A stretch of DNA of 64,000 nt, from contig JAEWQP010000008.1 of assembly GCA_023399155.1 (NCBI GenBank), forward strand, positions 154,120 through 218,119. The letters run 5' to 3'. Of this stretch, positions 35,401-44,205 are shown one piece after another. The DNA comes from Verrucomicrobiota bacterium (GTDB taxonomy: Bacteria > Verrucomicrobiota > Verrucomicrobiia > Opitutales > Opitutaceae). The position numbers and the translations under genes were made by a program. Every line of letters begins with the position of its first letter. Within the stretch, counting starts at the first letter, position 1. Under the pieces are notes generated by a model. It was not told the origin of the DNA, searched no databases, and was given only the letters and a program-made list of their open reading frames with translations.

Positions 35401-36156
35401 TCAGGCGGACTCGCCGAGCCGGGGTTTCTCGGCGGGCGCCGCGGGGGCGGATGCGGCGCCTTCCTTGGGCGCCATGGCGATGTTCTTGCGCGCGAGGAAA
35501 TTCGCCAGTGCTGCTTTCTTGGAGATCTCCTGCTCCTGCTGCTTGAGCTTGATGTCCGTGAACTGCGAGGTGTCCTGCGAGGCCCGGAGCCGGCCGGAGG
35601 CCTTGTCGAGCTTTTCGGTCACCACTTCCTCGAGACGCGACATGTTCTCGAGCGACGAACTCTGCTGCGAGACCGTGCCGGACAGCATCTCCGATACGTC
35701 CGCCATCGCCTCCTTCGCCTTGGCCTTCGAGAGGCTCGAGGTCAGCTTTTCGATCTTGCGGCGCGTCTCCTTCTCCACGGTCTGGCAGGCGCCGACGAAT
35801 TCCTTATAGGCCTGTTCGTTCGCGTCGAACTCGGCGCGGTTTTCCGTGAGGTCGTTCTCGACCTGCTGCAGCTGCTCGGCGAGTTCGGCGGCGAGCTCCT
35901 CCTTGCCCGCGTTGTACATGACCATCACGCGGCCCTCGAGGTCCTGCTTGCGGCGCTCGCCATCGGCGATCTGCCGCTTGAGGCGTTCCGAGACGGCGGC
36001 CATCTGGGCCACGCCATTCTGCATGCGGATGCGGTTCGCCTTGAGGTCTTCCTTGGCGTTCTCGAGGAGCACCTCGGGATTGCGAAACTCGAGGGAGCTG
36101 AAGAACAGGCTGATGCGTCCGCGGATCTGGTTATAGATGCGTGAGAAGAGTGCCAT
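35401..36156 (-). CDS. pspA: PspA/IM30 (ESCRT-III-like) membrane-remodelling protein
   Basis: 251 residues, almost entirely helical coiled coil. The N-terminus MALFSRIYNQIRGRISLFFSSLEFRNPEVLL is the amphipathic-helix region typical of PspA/IM30, followed by the long hairpin (RRKQDLEGRVMVMYNAGKEELAAELAEQLQ) and shorter helices, and an Ala/Pro-rich tail. PspA and Vipp1 were shown to be bacterial members of the ESCRT-III superfamily that coat and repair the inner membrane. Here it is followed by a classic AAA ATPase and preceded by a membrane coiled-coil gene 39 bp away. ATG at 36156. Confidence 0.88.
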   Translation of the reverse strand: MALFSRIYNQIRGRISLFFSSLEFRNPEVLLENAKEDLKANRIRMQNGVAQMAAVSERLKRQIADGERRKQDLEGRVMVMYNAGKEELAAELAEQLQQVENDLTENRAEFDANEQAYKEFVGACQTVEKETRRKIEKLTSSLSKAKAKEAMADVSEMLSGTVSQQSSSLENMSRLEEVVTEKLDKASGRLRASQDTSQFTDIKLKQQEQEISKKAALANFLARKNIAMAPKEGAASAPAAPAEKPRLGESA

Positions 36157-36195
36157 GGTGGCGGTTGATGAGTGCTGCGGTTGCGGGGAAAAGGG

Positions 36196-37059
36196 TCAGG
36201 CTTCGCTCTGGAGACGGTAGCCGACTCGGCGGGTCTTGAACGCGGGCATTTCCTTGATCGCGGGCGCGACCTCGCTGCTGATGCGGCTTGTCGAAGCGAG
36301 CTGATCGATGGTGTCGTTCACACGCTGGCTGATCTGGCCCACGGACTTGGAGGCATACAGGTCGGAGCGCACGAGCTTGAGCTGCTGCTCGATGCGGTCG
36401 AGTTCCGCCCGGACGAGTTCCAGGTTCTCGGCCGCGCGCTGGAACTGCTGGTGGCGCCTGCGCAATGCATCGAGCGATTCCTGCTTCGTCGCCAAGAGCT
36501 GAATACGCGACTCATACGCCGCGGTGCCGGGCTCGACCCGGGCCATGGCCGCCTCGAGCGCCTTCACCTCCGGCTCGAGGTCGAGGATGCGCTCGCCGAA
36601 CTTCTCGTCGATCTCGCGCTCGATGAAGGCGGCGAGGCCGGTCTCGCTGGCAAGCAGGCCCAGGAACGACCACATCAGCGCGTCCAGTTTCTCCACCGGG
36701 AAATCCGGCGCCTGCGAGCCGGGCAGCTGCGCCTCGATCTCGCGGCAAACCGTCACGAGGGCCTCGTAGCGCAGGCGCTGCGCGGGCACCAGCCGGCGGA
36801 CGAGCGAATCGCGCTCGGCCCGCACACCCGCGAGAGCGGCCGCCTCCTCCGCGGCGAGCTTCTCGAGTTCCGCCGCATCCACGCGCCGGCGAAACCAGCG
36901 TGAGTCGCCGATGAAGACCCAGCCGAGCACGTAGGCCGTGGCGCCGGCGATCAGCCCCAGCGGCTCTCCCGAGGCAAAGCCCGCACCGAGCGTCGCGAGG
37001 GCGATCACGCCGTGCGTAAAGCTCCTGGCGAATGCTTTGAGGTAGCCGAAGCGGTTCAT
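36196..37059 (-). CDS. membrane-anchored coiled-coil protein of the PspA cluster
   Basis: 287 residues. Two adjacent hydrophobic segments near the N-terminus (about 15-33 and 36-53, HGVIALATLGAGFA and GLIAGATAYVLGWVFI) form a membrane hairpin. The rest is long alpha-helical heptad sequence (AAELEKLAAEEAAALAGVRAERDSLVRRL; RRRHQQFQRAAENLELVRAELDRIEQQLKLVRSDL). I do not recognise a family. The position between the solute-binding-OmpA gene and pspA, 39 bp from pspA, suggests a membrane tether for PspA. ATG at 37059; the upstream open frame is REP sequence. Confidence 0.7.
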   Translation of the reverse strand: MNRFGYLKAFARSFTHGVIALATLGAGFASGEPLGLIAGATAYVLGWVFIGDSRWFRRRVDAAELEKLAAEEAAALAGVRAERDSLVRRLVPAQRLRYEALVTVCREIEAQLPGSQAPDFPVEKLDALMWSFLGLLASETGLAAFIEREIDEKFGERILDLEPEVKALEAAMARVEPGTAAYESRIQLLATKQESLDALRRRHQQFQRAAENLELVRAELDRIEQQLKLVRSDLYASKSVGQISQRVNDTIDQLASTSRISSEVAPAIKEMPAFKTRRVGYRLQSEA

Positions 37060-37121
37060 CCGGAAGAGAGGCGGAGGGCGGAAGGCAGATCGCTGAACCC
37101 GAGGCGTGCGGACGCACGACA

Positions 37122-37196
37122 GTCGGGCGAGGCCTCCGGCCGAGCCACACACGTGCCCGATGGGTGTTCCCGGCTCGGCCGGAGGCCTCGCCCCAC
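37122..37196. repeat. REP pair inside the PspA cluster
   Basis: Copies at 37122-37148 (plus, head GTCG) and 37170-37196 (minus, head CTAC changed to CCAC). The 75-bp pair lies between the OmpA-fusion gene and the coiled-coil gene. Confidence 0.75.
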
Positions 37197-37222
37197 CCGC
37201 CGAGCGCTGCTGCCGAAGGCAC

Positions 37223-38878
37223 TCATTCCACCGTGAACCACTGCACCTCGACACGGCGGTTCTTTTCGGCGTCAGTCCCGCCGGGTTCCTCCCAGCCGCG
37301 GCCGATCACCTCGATGCGCGAATCGGGCAGCTGGTAGCGGTTGGCGAGTTCCACGCGCACCGACTCGGCCCGCTGCTTCGAGAGCTCCATCGCCTTCAAC
37401 GCCATCTGGCGGACGAACTTGTCGCCGCCCTGCTTGCGAAACTCCTCGATCATCGAGTTGTCCACGTGGCCGCGCAGGAGGATGGTCGAACCCGGCGCGA
37501 CCTGGAGAAGTTGCTTGATCGAGGCGTAGTTCTTGTCGTTGTCCGCAGTCCCCTGCAGGACCGCGGAGTTGGGCTCGAAGAAGAAACGGATGTCGCGCGT
37601 GAGGAGCGGGTTCTGCTCGATGGATCGCGTCGCCGCCGAGCGAATCGGTTGAATGGATACGGTCTGCTCCGCGTATTTGGAGGCAAACGGCGCGTCGAGT
37701 TTCAGGTCGAGGAGCCGTTCCGGGGGAATCGAGTGTTCCAGAAGCGGCCCGTAGGCGAACATGGCCGACTGGAAGATTCCGCCATAGCTTCCGGCCGCGT
37801 CGATCGCGCCCGAGAAGAACGCCCTGTTCTCGGGCAGGTTCGAAAAGTGGATCTGAGCCAGCTCGGTCTTCGCCTTCGCGCGCGAATCCCACTTGAAGGC
37901 CCTGGTGATCACGTCGAGGTGGGCGTCCGGATTGTTGCGGACCCTGTCGTTGCCCGCGAGCAGGCCATCCACCAGACCCTCGACGACCTTCGGGTTGGCC
38001 TGCGCGAAGGGCTTGTTCACCACGAGCACGTCGGCGACCACGAGCAGGTTGCGATTGTCGACGAGCACGCGCGTCTTTCCCTGGGTGGCCTCGAGCACCT
38101 CCTGGATCTTGGAACCCCAGAGCACGGCGCCCGCGATGTCGGTCCTGCCCTCATTGACGAGCCGTACGAACACGTCGCCGCCCACGAACGAATCCTCGGC
38201 GTAGACAAGGTTGATCTTTTCCGGGTCGGGGGCCTCTCCGGCATCCAGCGCCTTCACGTCGATGCCGGCCTCCGAGGCCAGGTAGCGAATGAAGAAATCC
38301 GCCTCGGTGAACTGCGATGCGACGACCGTGCGACCCGCGAGCTGGTTCACGCGCTTGATGTCGTTGAGCACCACGATCGCATCGGAACCGCGGGAGAAGC
38401 CGATCTGGGCCGGCACCACCGCCTGGAAGGTCTTCGCGTACACCGCAAGCACATCCACGGTCGTCGCCGATCCGCCGATACGACCGGAATTGAGCGCGTC
38501 CCAGCTTTCTTCCTCGCTGATCGTGATCCGCACCTTGAATCCGTGGTTCTTGAAGAAGTAGCTCTCCTCCGAGGGCGCCAGCCCGCCATTCGCGACGATG
38601 AGGCCGGCGTACCCCGCGTACTCGCTCAGCTCGAGGTCGAAGATCCCGTCCTTCATCGGATACATCATTGCAGCCGCGAGAAGCGGGACCTCCGACTGGG
38701 TCTCGACCAGCCCCTCGATCTCGGCGACCGCCGGGACTGCGGACGCGCGCGCCCCGGAAACGCCCGAGGAAGAGGCCTGCCGGTCGTTGTCGGCCTGGGG
38801 ATCGAGGCGATCCCACCAACGCCAGACTCCGAAACCGACCACGGCGAGGAACACCAAGACAAACAGGAACTTTTTCAT
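37223..38878 (-). CDS. periplasmic solute-binding (NMT1/TauA-type) domain fused to OmpA peptidoglycan-binding domain
   Basis: 551 residues. An N-terminal membrane anchor (MKKFLFVLVFLAVVGFGVW) leads into a periplasmic type 2 solute-binding domain (about 65-395: MKDGIFDLELSEYAGYAGLIVANGG, GSATTVDVLAVYAKTFQAV, GRTVVASQFTEADFFIRYL). The last 130 residues are an OmpA-like domain with the peptidoglycan-binding pattern TILLRGHVDN ... LSKQRAESVRVELANRY ... GRGWEEPGGTDAEKNRRVEVQW. It could link a ligand sensor to the cell wall. No ABC permease or ATPase is near, so transport is unlikely. First gene of the cluster with the coiled-coil protein, PspA and AAA ATPase. ATG at 38878. Confidence 0.88.
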   Translation of the reverse strand: MKKFLFVLVFLAVVGFGVWRWWDRLDPQADNDRQASSSGVSGARASAVPAVAEIEGLVETQSEVPLLAAAMMYPMKDGIFDLELSEYAGYAGLIVANGGLAPSEESYFFKNHGFKVRITISEEESWDALNSGRIGGSATTVDVLAVYAKTFQAVVPAQIGFSRGSDAIVVLNDIKRVNQLAGRTVVASQFTEADFFIRYLASEAGIDVKALDAGEAPDPEKINLVYAEDSFVGGDVFVRLVNEGRTDIAGAVLWGSKIQEVLEATQGKTRVLVDNRNLLVVADVLVVNKPFAQANPKVVEGLVDGLLAGNDRVRNNPDAHLDVITRAFKWDSRAKAKTELAQIHFSNLPENRAFFSGAIDAAGSYGGIFQSAMFAYGPLLEHSIPPERLLDLKLDAPFASKYAEQTVSIQPIRSAATRSIEQNPLLTRDIRFFFEPNSAVLQGTADNDKNYASIKQLLQVAPGSTILLRGHVDNSMIEEFRKQGGDKFVRQMALKAMELSKQRAESVRVELANRYQLPDSRIEVIGRGWEEPGGTDAEKNRRVEVQWFTVE

Positions 38879-39127
38879 GTGCGGTGCTTGAGGGGATGAA
38901 AACCATGTGGCGGATCACTCCGCCACCCGCGAGTCCAACGCCGCAGTGTCGGGATTTCCGCCCCACGCATCAAGCAGAACGCGAAACCGCACCCGCATCC
39001 TGCATGCCCGCCCGGCGGCACATGCAGGACGACCCGGATAAACGAGCCGCCCGGACGGCCCCGTGAGGCCGGCGATTCTTCGCCGCACCTGGGCCGCCAC
39101 AGCGGCACGATGGCGGGCCTCAGCCCG

Positions 39128-39349
39128 TCAAACCTTCCGGTACTTGGCCGGTTCTATCTTGAACCGATGCCCGGAATCCAAGTCGGTGAAAATGTGCCAG
39201 TGGTCGCACGCCGACTCGTGCACGGCCACTTCCAAAACCTGCCCCTGATCGTAGTGGTACTCTTCCGATTCAAAGAGGTGGTCCTCATGCAGGACCGCCT
39301 CGCCCAGCTCCCCGGAGTGGTTCTCCAGGATCTCGATTTTCCAGTTCAT
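39128..39349 (-). CDS. small soluble protein of unknown function
   Basis: 73 residues starting MNWKIEILENHSGELGEAV and rich in Glu and His (HLFESEEYHYDQGQ, SACDHWHIFTD). No signal peptide, membrane helix or known motif. The ATG at 39349 gives a compact beta-strand-rich protein; the frame is open to 39445, where CPGC would be added. Family not recognised. It is isolated by about 140-250 bp on each side. Confidence 0.55.
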   Translation of the reverse strand: MNWKIEILENHSGELGEAVLHEDHLFESEEYHYDQGQVLEVAVHESACDHWHIFTDLDSGHRFKIEPAKYRKV

Positions 39350-39488
39350 TGGGGTAATCCTCCGAATTAGTTTGGGGTTAATCGGGCCGAACTGTGGCGC
39401 GAATTCTGTGCATCCCGGACACACCGTCAAGTGGACCCGAACCATGCCACCTATTCATCCGTCCACTCCGTAGCAGATCTGATACAGA

Positions 39489-40475
39489 CTAGAAGAAGAG
39501 TGCCTCTGCCAGTGCCCGGTCCGGAGGCAGCAGGCGCACGCTTGAACTGATGGAAGCCTTTGACTCTGCGAGTTCGACATGCAGGCAGGCCGCAGCTTGG
39601 CCCAGGTCGAAGGCGAGCCGCAGCCTGCCTCCATACGCATAGGAACCGCGGAAATCCAGGCCTCCCGGCGGCAGGTCGGCGACCCGTTCGATGGCACACT
39701 CCGGCGGCGGCAGACCGGCCGCCGCCGCACAATCCGCCAGGCCCCCGCGCATCCATTCGGCGATGAGCCGCGATTCGGCCGACAGGTCGGGCCCGTGGTG
39801 CAGCGCAATCGAGTCGAGCCCCCGCACAAGCTGGTCGGCAGGAACGTAGCTCAGGAAGTGCCCGAGGCTCTGGCGCACTGGCAGCATGCGTGCGTGTGCG
39901 AGATCGCGAATCACACCGGAGCGCGGCCACGCGTAGGTGGAAACCTCGTCGCGCTCGATCGCCGAATCGATGACGATGCGCTGCGCCTGCCCGATGAAGA
40001 AGGAATAGTCGCCGAATCGAGAGGCCTGCTGGATCCGATTTGGCCAGTAGTAGAGGGGCAGGTCGCTCTCGATCAGAATGGATGCCTGGTTCTCGATGTA
40101 AGCGCGCTGCTCCAGCGGATACGAAAGGAGGATCGCCTCCGAGCACACCATCTCGTGGTGCGAGGTGCCGATGAAGCACTCGCAGAATATCTTCGCGCGC
40201 ACCTCGCCGCCGCCCCCGAACTCGCGCGGGCACAGCACGATCGTACGGCAGGGGTAGCGGTGCGAAAAGGCCAGCGCTGCATCGAAGACGGCACGGGCGG
40301 TGTCCACCGTGCTGTCCAGGCCGAGATGGACCACGAGGTTCATCTGCGACGCGCGAAATTCCGAGGGCGCGGGTTTGCCAGGCGCCGCCTCCATGGCCCA
40401 CACCTCGGCAAGTGTATGGGCGATGTCGCTCACCGGCGTATCCATGCCGGGCAGGGCGTCGAAGATCGAGGTCAT
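39489..40475 (-). CDS. opcA: OpcA-family glucose-6-phosphate dehydrogenase assembly protein
   Basis: 328 residues resembling OpcA, the allosteric assembly factor of glucose-6-phosphate dehydrogenase known from cyanobacteria and actinobacteria. Typical segments are MNLVVHLGLDSTVDTA, CRTIVLCPRE, CSEAILLSY and the SDLPLYYWP motif, followed by FGDYSFFIGQAQRIVIDS. It lies directly downstream of zwf on the same strand, the usual pairing, which supports the call. ATG at 40475. The 154-bp gap to zwf contains word-repeat arms. Confidence 0.88.
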   Translation of the reverse strand: MTSIFDALPGMDTPVSDIAHTLAEVWAMEAAPGKPAPSEFRASQMNLVVHLGLDSTVDTARAVFDAALAFSHRYPCRTIVLCPREFGGGGEVRAKIFCECFIGTSHHEMVCSEAILLSYPLEQRAYIENQASILIESDLPLYYWPNRIQQASRFGDYSFFIGQAQRIVIDSAIERDEVSTYAWPRSGVIRDLAHARMLPVRQSLGHFLSYVPADQLVRGLDSIALHHGPDLSAESRLIAEWMRGGLADCAAAAGLPPPECAIERVADLPPGGLDFRGSYAYGGRLRLAFDLGQAAACLHVELAESKASISSSVRLLPPDRALAEALFF

Positions 40476-40486
40476 CGGAGGGGAAA

Positions 40487-40608
40487 AGGGAATAAGGGAC
40501 TCGGGGAGTAAGGCAGACCGGCGTTCGGAGAATCCGGGTGACCATCCAGGGAGCACACCGACCTGGGAAACCTGTCCGTCGCTCTCTCCCTCACTCCCTT
40601 ACGCTCTC
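40487..40608. repeat. weak inverted word arms (GGGAGTAAGG) between zwf and opcA
   Basis: 40487-40512 contains GGGAATAAGGGACTCGGGG and 40582-40608 the near-complement CTCCCTCACTCCCTTACG. They can form a loose hairpin in the zwf-opcA transcript and resemble the tighter arms at 45911-45978. Confidence 0.4.
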
Positions 40609-40629
40609 GGGCGCGACTCGGCGCGCACG

Positions 40630-42171
40630 TCATGGCCGCCTCCACTCGTGACGGTTCTTCCACAGGAGGCGCTCTGCGGCGAGCGGGCCCCAGGAGCCCG
40701 CGGCATAGGTCTCCATGCCGCGCGGACCGAGTGCGGCCCACGCCTCGTGCACCGGCGTGATGAGCTTCCAGGACGCCTCCGTCTCGTCACCGCGGATGAA
40801 CAACGTGCCGTCCCCGATCATCGCATCGAGCACGAGACGCTCATACGCCTCCGGCGTGTTCGAGCCGAACGTCGTCTTGTAGCGGTAATGCATCTTCACC
40901 GGCTGGATACGCGTCTCCAGCCCGGGGATCTTGGCGTTGAGCGAGACCGTCGAGCCCTCGTCGGGCTGGATCTGGAAGGCCAGGGTGTTGGAGGTGAGGT
41001 TGATCATCTCCGACTCGCTGAAGAGGTTGCCGGGGGGCCGCTTGAATTGTATCGCGATTTCACTGACACGTCGGGCCATCCGCTTGCCTGAGCGAAGGTA
41101 GAACGGCACGCCGTCCCATCGCCAGTTCGCGATGTTGAGGCGCAGAGCCGCGTAGGTCTCCGTGTTTGATCCGGATGAGACCCCTTTCTCCTGCGTGTAG
41201 GCGGGCACGGGCCTGCCCGCCACGAGCCCGTCGGCATACTGCGCGCGCACGACATCCCCTTCGCCAGGGTCGAGGTCGAGGGGGCGGATCGCCTTGAGCA
41301 CCTTCACCTTCTCGTCGCGCACCGCCTCCGGATCGAGCGACACCGGCGGCTCCATCGCAGTGAGCGCGAGGAGCTGCATGGTGTGGTTCTGGATCATGTC
41401 GCGCATCGCGCCGCTCGTCTCATAGTAGCCGCCGCGCGAACCGACACCGAGGTCTTCGGCGACGGTGATCTGCACGCAGTCGACGTAGCGCCGGTTCCAG
41501 ATCGGCTCGAAGATCGTGTTGGCAAAGCGCTGCACCAACAGGTCCTGCACGGTCTCCTTGCCAAGGTAGTGATCGATGCGGAAGACCTGCCGCTCCTGGA
41601 ACACGCCACCGATCACCCGGTTGAGCTCCTGCGCGGAGGCGAGATCCCGGCCGAAGGGCTTTTCGATGATCACCTTTGAGGCCTTCTCCGTGCCCAGATG
41701 CCGCGAGGCCAGCCCGGAGGCGCCGAGGTTTTCCAGGATCGCACGAAAGACCGTCGGCGGCGTGGAAATGTAGAACAGCGCCTGCACGGCATGGCCGACC
41801 GTGCGCTCGATCTCTTCGATCCGGGTGCGCAGCTGCTGGAAGGCCTCCAGTTCCTCGTAGCCACCCGCCTGGTACTGCGTGCGCTCGCCCACGCGCTGCC
41901 AGATCTCCGCCTGAAACGGCCTCCGCGAGAACTCCGTGATCGCCTCCTTCGCGATGCCGCGAAACTCCTCGTCCGGCACGGGAGTGCGGCCGTACCCCAC
42001 GAGGAAGAAATCCGCCGGGAGCAGGTTGTCGCAGGCGAGATTGTAGATCGCAGGGATGAGCTTGCGGGCCGTGAGATCGCCCGAGGCGCCGAAGATCACG
42101 ACGACCGTCGGCGGTGCGCCGCGATGCTTGCTCAGTCCTTTCAAGAACGGATGCCGGGGGGCGTTGTCCAT
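40630..42171 (-). CDS. zwf: glucose-6-phosphate 1-dehydrogenase
   Basis: First enzyme of the oxidative pentose phosphate pathway, making NADPH. 513 residues, full length. The coenzyme loop IFGASGDLTARKLIPA and the substrate-binding active-site motif RIDHYLGKE, with its catalytic His, are both present, as are the later EKPFGRDL and RWDGVPFYLRSGKRM segments. ATG at 42171. It is followed by opcA, which suggests redox-regulated assembly of the dehydrogenase. Confidence 0.97.
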   Translation of the reverse strand: MDNAPRHPFLKGLSKHRGAPPTVVVIFGASGDLTARKLIPAIYNLACDNLLPADFFLVGYGRTPVPDEEFRGIAKEAITEFSRRPFQAEIWQRVGERTQYQAGGYEELEAFQQLRTRIEEIERTVGHAVQALFYISTPPTVFRAILENLGASGLASRHLGTEKASKVIIEKPFGRDLASAQELNRVIGGVFQERQVFRIDHYLGKETVQDLLVQRFANTIFEPIWNRRYVDCVQITVAEDLGVGSRGGYYETSGAMRDMIQNHTMQLLALTAMEPPVSLDPEAVRDEKVKVLKAIRPLDLDPGEGDVVRAQYADGLVAGRPVPAYTQEKGVSSGSNTETYAALRLNIANWRWDGVPFYLRSGKRMARRVSEIAIQFKRPPGNLFSESEMINLTSNTLAFQIQPDEGSTVSLNAKIPGLETRIQPVKMHYRYKTTFGSNTPEAYERLVLDAMIGDGTLFIRGDETEASWKLITPVHEAWAALGPRGMETYAAGSWGPLAAERLLWKNRHEWRRP

Positions 42172-42278
42172 GGTGGAAGGGGCGCTTTAAGCGCCGACGT
42201 GCATCAATGACAAGCCGCGTCCGGGATGCAAACGACGAACATTGCTCATCGATCGCATGAGCGCGGTTCTGGATTGAA

Positions 42279-42434
42279 CCACAGAGGGCACAGAGAGCAC
42301 AGAGGACGAACCGACGAAAAACCTGCCCGAAGGCTGAACGCTGAAAGCTGATGGCTGAAAGCAGGCAAGCCGGCGGCTCAGCCAGAGGCCTCGCCCTACC
42401 CTATCTCTGTGCCCTTTGTGTCCTCTGTGGTTCA
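42279..42434. repeat. CACAGAG inverted arms with internal words and one REP
   Basis: 42279-42311 reads ACCACAGAGGGCACAGAGA and onward, and 42402-42434 is its near-complement, CTCTGTGCCCTTTGTGTCC and onward. Between them are GCTGAAGG-type words (42331-42365) and one REP copy, 42373-42399 (minus, CTAC head). No gene is seen between zwf and yraN. Confidence 0.7.
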
Positions 42435-42443
42435 AACTCCGCC

Positions 42444-42902
42444 TCAGCCCCGCCGGAGAAACTCCTTCGGGAAAAGGGGCACGTTTTCGAAATGAAGAAT
42501 CTCGACCTGTTCGGGCGCGGGCCCCGTGATGACTTCCACGATGTCGAAGCGGATCGTGCGGGGTTTCTCCCGGAGCTGGTGGACGTAGTCGCGCGCTGCC
42601 TGGAGCAGCGCCTTCCTTTTTCGTGGCCGAACCGCCGAGAAATACCCCGGCACAAGCGCGCCCGCCGGACGGGTTTTCACCTCGACGAAGACAACCACGC
42701 CCGCGTCGTCCGCCACGAGATCGAGTTCGAGCCGGCGATCGCGCGGCGAACGCCAGTTGTACACGATGCCGCGAAAACCTTTGTGATGTCTCAACCACTC
42801 GGCGGCCTGGCGCTCCCCGGTGGAGCCGCGCTCGGTGGACTCCGAGGTGGACGATTCACGCGCTGCCAGGCGCGCAAGAACACGTCGCAGTGGATTCAAC
42901 AC
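42444..42902 (-). CDS. yraN: YraN/UPF0102 family nuclease-fold protein
   Basis: 152 residues with the UPF0102 pattern: GSTGERQAAEWLRHHKGFRGIVYNWR, then the restriction-endonuclease-like core ELDLVADDAGVVVFVEVKTR with its Asp and Glu-X-Lys, and RKALLQAARDYV. The function is not established; the fold resembles Holliday-junction-cleaving nucleases. The start is GTG at 42902, supported by AAGGAG six bases upstream, and no in-frame ATG lies near. Confidence 0.88.
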   Translation of the reverse strand: MLNPLRRVLARLAARESSTSESTERGSTGERQAAEWLRHHKGFRGIVYNWRSPRDRRLELDLVADDAGVVVFVEVKTRPAGALVPGYFSAVRPRKRKALLQAARDYVHQLREKPRTIRFDIVEVITGPAPEQVEILHFENVPLFPKEFLRRG

Positions 42903-43048
42903 GGAAGGCTCCTTTCGAGGCCAACCGAGGCGAATAACCCGATCGAGTCTTCCGCCCGGTGATCCGCGTCCCGGGTCCGGACGCGGATGGGGTGCACCCG
43001 CAAGGCAGGCTCAGCCAGGGCCTGTCTATTCTGGAGCCCCGCCATGAC

Positions 43049-43282
43049 TCAGAACGTCAGTCGCTGGTTCTGAAAATGGCAGCGGGGGCACTCACACAGC
43101 TCGGTTCCCGCTCTGGCCGTGTAAAGCTTGTCACAGCGGATGCAGTGAAAGTTCACCTTGCGCCGTTCGAGATCGTAGAGGTGCTTGTCGCGGCGGTCGT
43201 AGTAGAACCAGAGCCCGAACGTGACGGTGCACGCAGCACCGAGGTAGATCACGGCGGCGACACTGATCGGGATCGTAAGCAT
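43049..43282 (-). CDS. small membrane protein with C-terminal zinc ribbon
   Basis: 77 residues. One membrane helix (about 5-27, SVAAVIYLGAACTVTFGLWFYYD) precedes a positively charged segment and a cytosolic zinc ribbon with four cysteines in two pairs (HCIRCDKLY ... CECPRCHFQNQ). I do not recognise a family; zinc ribbons of this kind often bind nucleic acid or ribosomal components. ATG at 43282. The 338-bp stretch 43283-43620 holds no gene that I can see, only the rplQ terminator. Confidence 0.65.
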   Translation of the reverse strand: MLTIPISVAAVIYLGAACTVTFGLWFYYDRRDKHLYDLERRKVNFHCIRCDKLYTARAGTELCECPRCHFQNQRLTF

Positions 43283-43536
43283 GGACAGGGGCTGGGACAG
43301 CTCGTGGGACCGGCGGTTACGCGTCGGCCGGTGCAGATGGAACCAGAGCCAGCGCCAGGGGCACAGCGAAATCGGCCTCTTCCCGCCAGTTCAGGCCCAT
43401 CCGCCCGGGCCCGCCCCCCCGCGCCCAGCCCCCGGTGGTTCCACCCGCGCCGCCCCGATGGGACGCGGTTTTCCTGGCTGGACTCCTGCAGCCGGTGCCC
43501 GCGGTGACGGCCGAGGGTTCCGGGCGCAGACGACCG

Positions 43537-43580
43537 CCTAAAAGCAGACACGCCGCGTTCCCGAGGGAACACGGCGTGTC
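43537..43580 (-). terminator. terminator at the end of the ribosomal cluster
   Basis: On the minus strand, GACACGCCGTGTTCCC pairs with GGGAACGCGGCGTGTC (one mismatch, 3-nt loop) and is followed by TGCTTTTA. It lies 40 bp after the rplQ stop. Confidence 0.8.
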
Positions 43581-43620
43581 AAAGGTGTTGGACGGCTGAG
43601 TACGTCCCAGGGCTGTCGGC

Positions 43621-44091
43621 TCAGGCCTTGGCCTCGGCAGGCGCGGCGGCCTCGGTCGCCTCGGCGGCAGGCTTGGCCTTCGACTTGGCGCGGCGGCGGC
43701 CGCCCTTGGCGTAGCCCGTGTCTCCGGCACCGACGAACTCGATGATCGCCATGTCGGCGGCGTCGCCCAGGCGCGGCAGGGCGAGCTTGTAGATGCGGGT
43801 GTAGCCGCCGGAACGGCCGGCGAACTCGGAAGCGCGCTCGTTGAAGAGCTTCTTCACGGCATCCGGATTACGCAGGCGCGACTGCGCCACGCGGCGCTGG
43901 TGGATCCTCTTGTCCTCACCCTTCTTGGTCAGGGTGATGAGCTTCTCGATGAAGGGACGAAGCGCCTTGGCCTTCGTGGTGGTCGTGCGGATACGGCCCT
44001 TGTCGATGAGGGAGGAAGCGAGGTTGGCAAGAAGCGCGGAGCGGTGCTCCTTCTTCACGCCCAATTGCTGGCGGTGTTTGCGGTGACGCAT
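43621..44091 (-). CDS. rplQ: 50S ribosomal protein L17
   Basis: 156 residues; the N-terminal 120 match L17 (MRHRKHRQQLGVKKEHRSALLANLASSLI, GGYTRIYKL, ADMAIIEFV). The extra tail (RRRAKSKAKPAAEATEAAAPAEAKA) is a Lys/Ala-rich extension beyond the usual 116-130 residues. Last gene of the cluster, after rpoA. ATG at 44091. Confidence 0.96.
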   Translation of the reverse strand: MRHRKHRQQLGVKKEHRSALLANLASSLIDKGRIRTTTTKAKALRPFIEKLITLTKKGEDKRIHQRRVAQSRLRNPDAVKKLFNERASEFAGRSGGYTRIYKLALPRLGDAADMAIIEFVGAGDTGYAKGGRRRAKSKAKPAAEATEAAAPAEAKA

Positions 44092-44205
44092 TGCGGAAAA
44101 GGCGAAGAGCCGGGTGCCAAGGGCGGGCCTGAACGGGCACCGTCGTCTCGGATGGCCTTCTGATTACGTGTTTCGTGAAACGGGTTCTGGTGTCGACGGC
44201 TGGGA

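Noticed and set aside
43283..43620. Open frames in the gap after rplQ
   Set aside because: Pro/Arg-rich low-complexity shadows; only the rplQ terminator is convincing.
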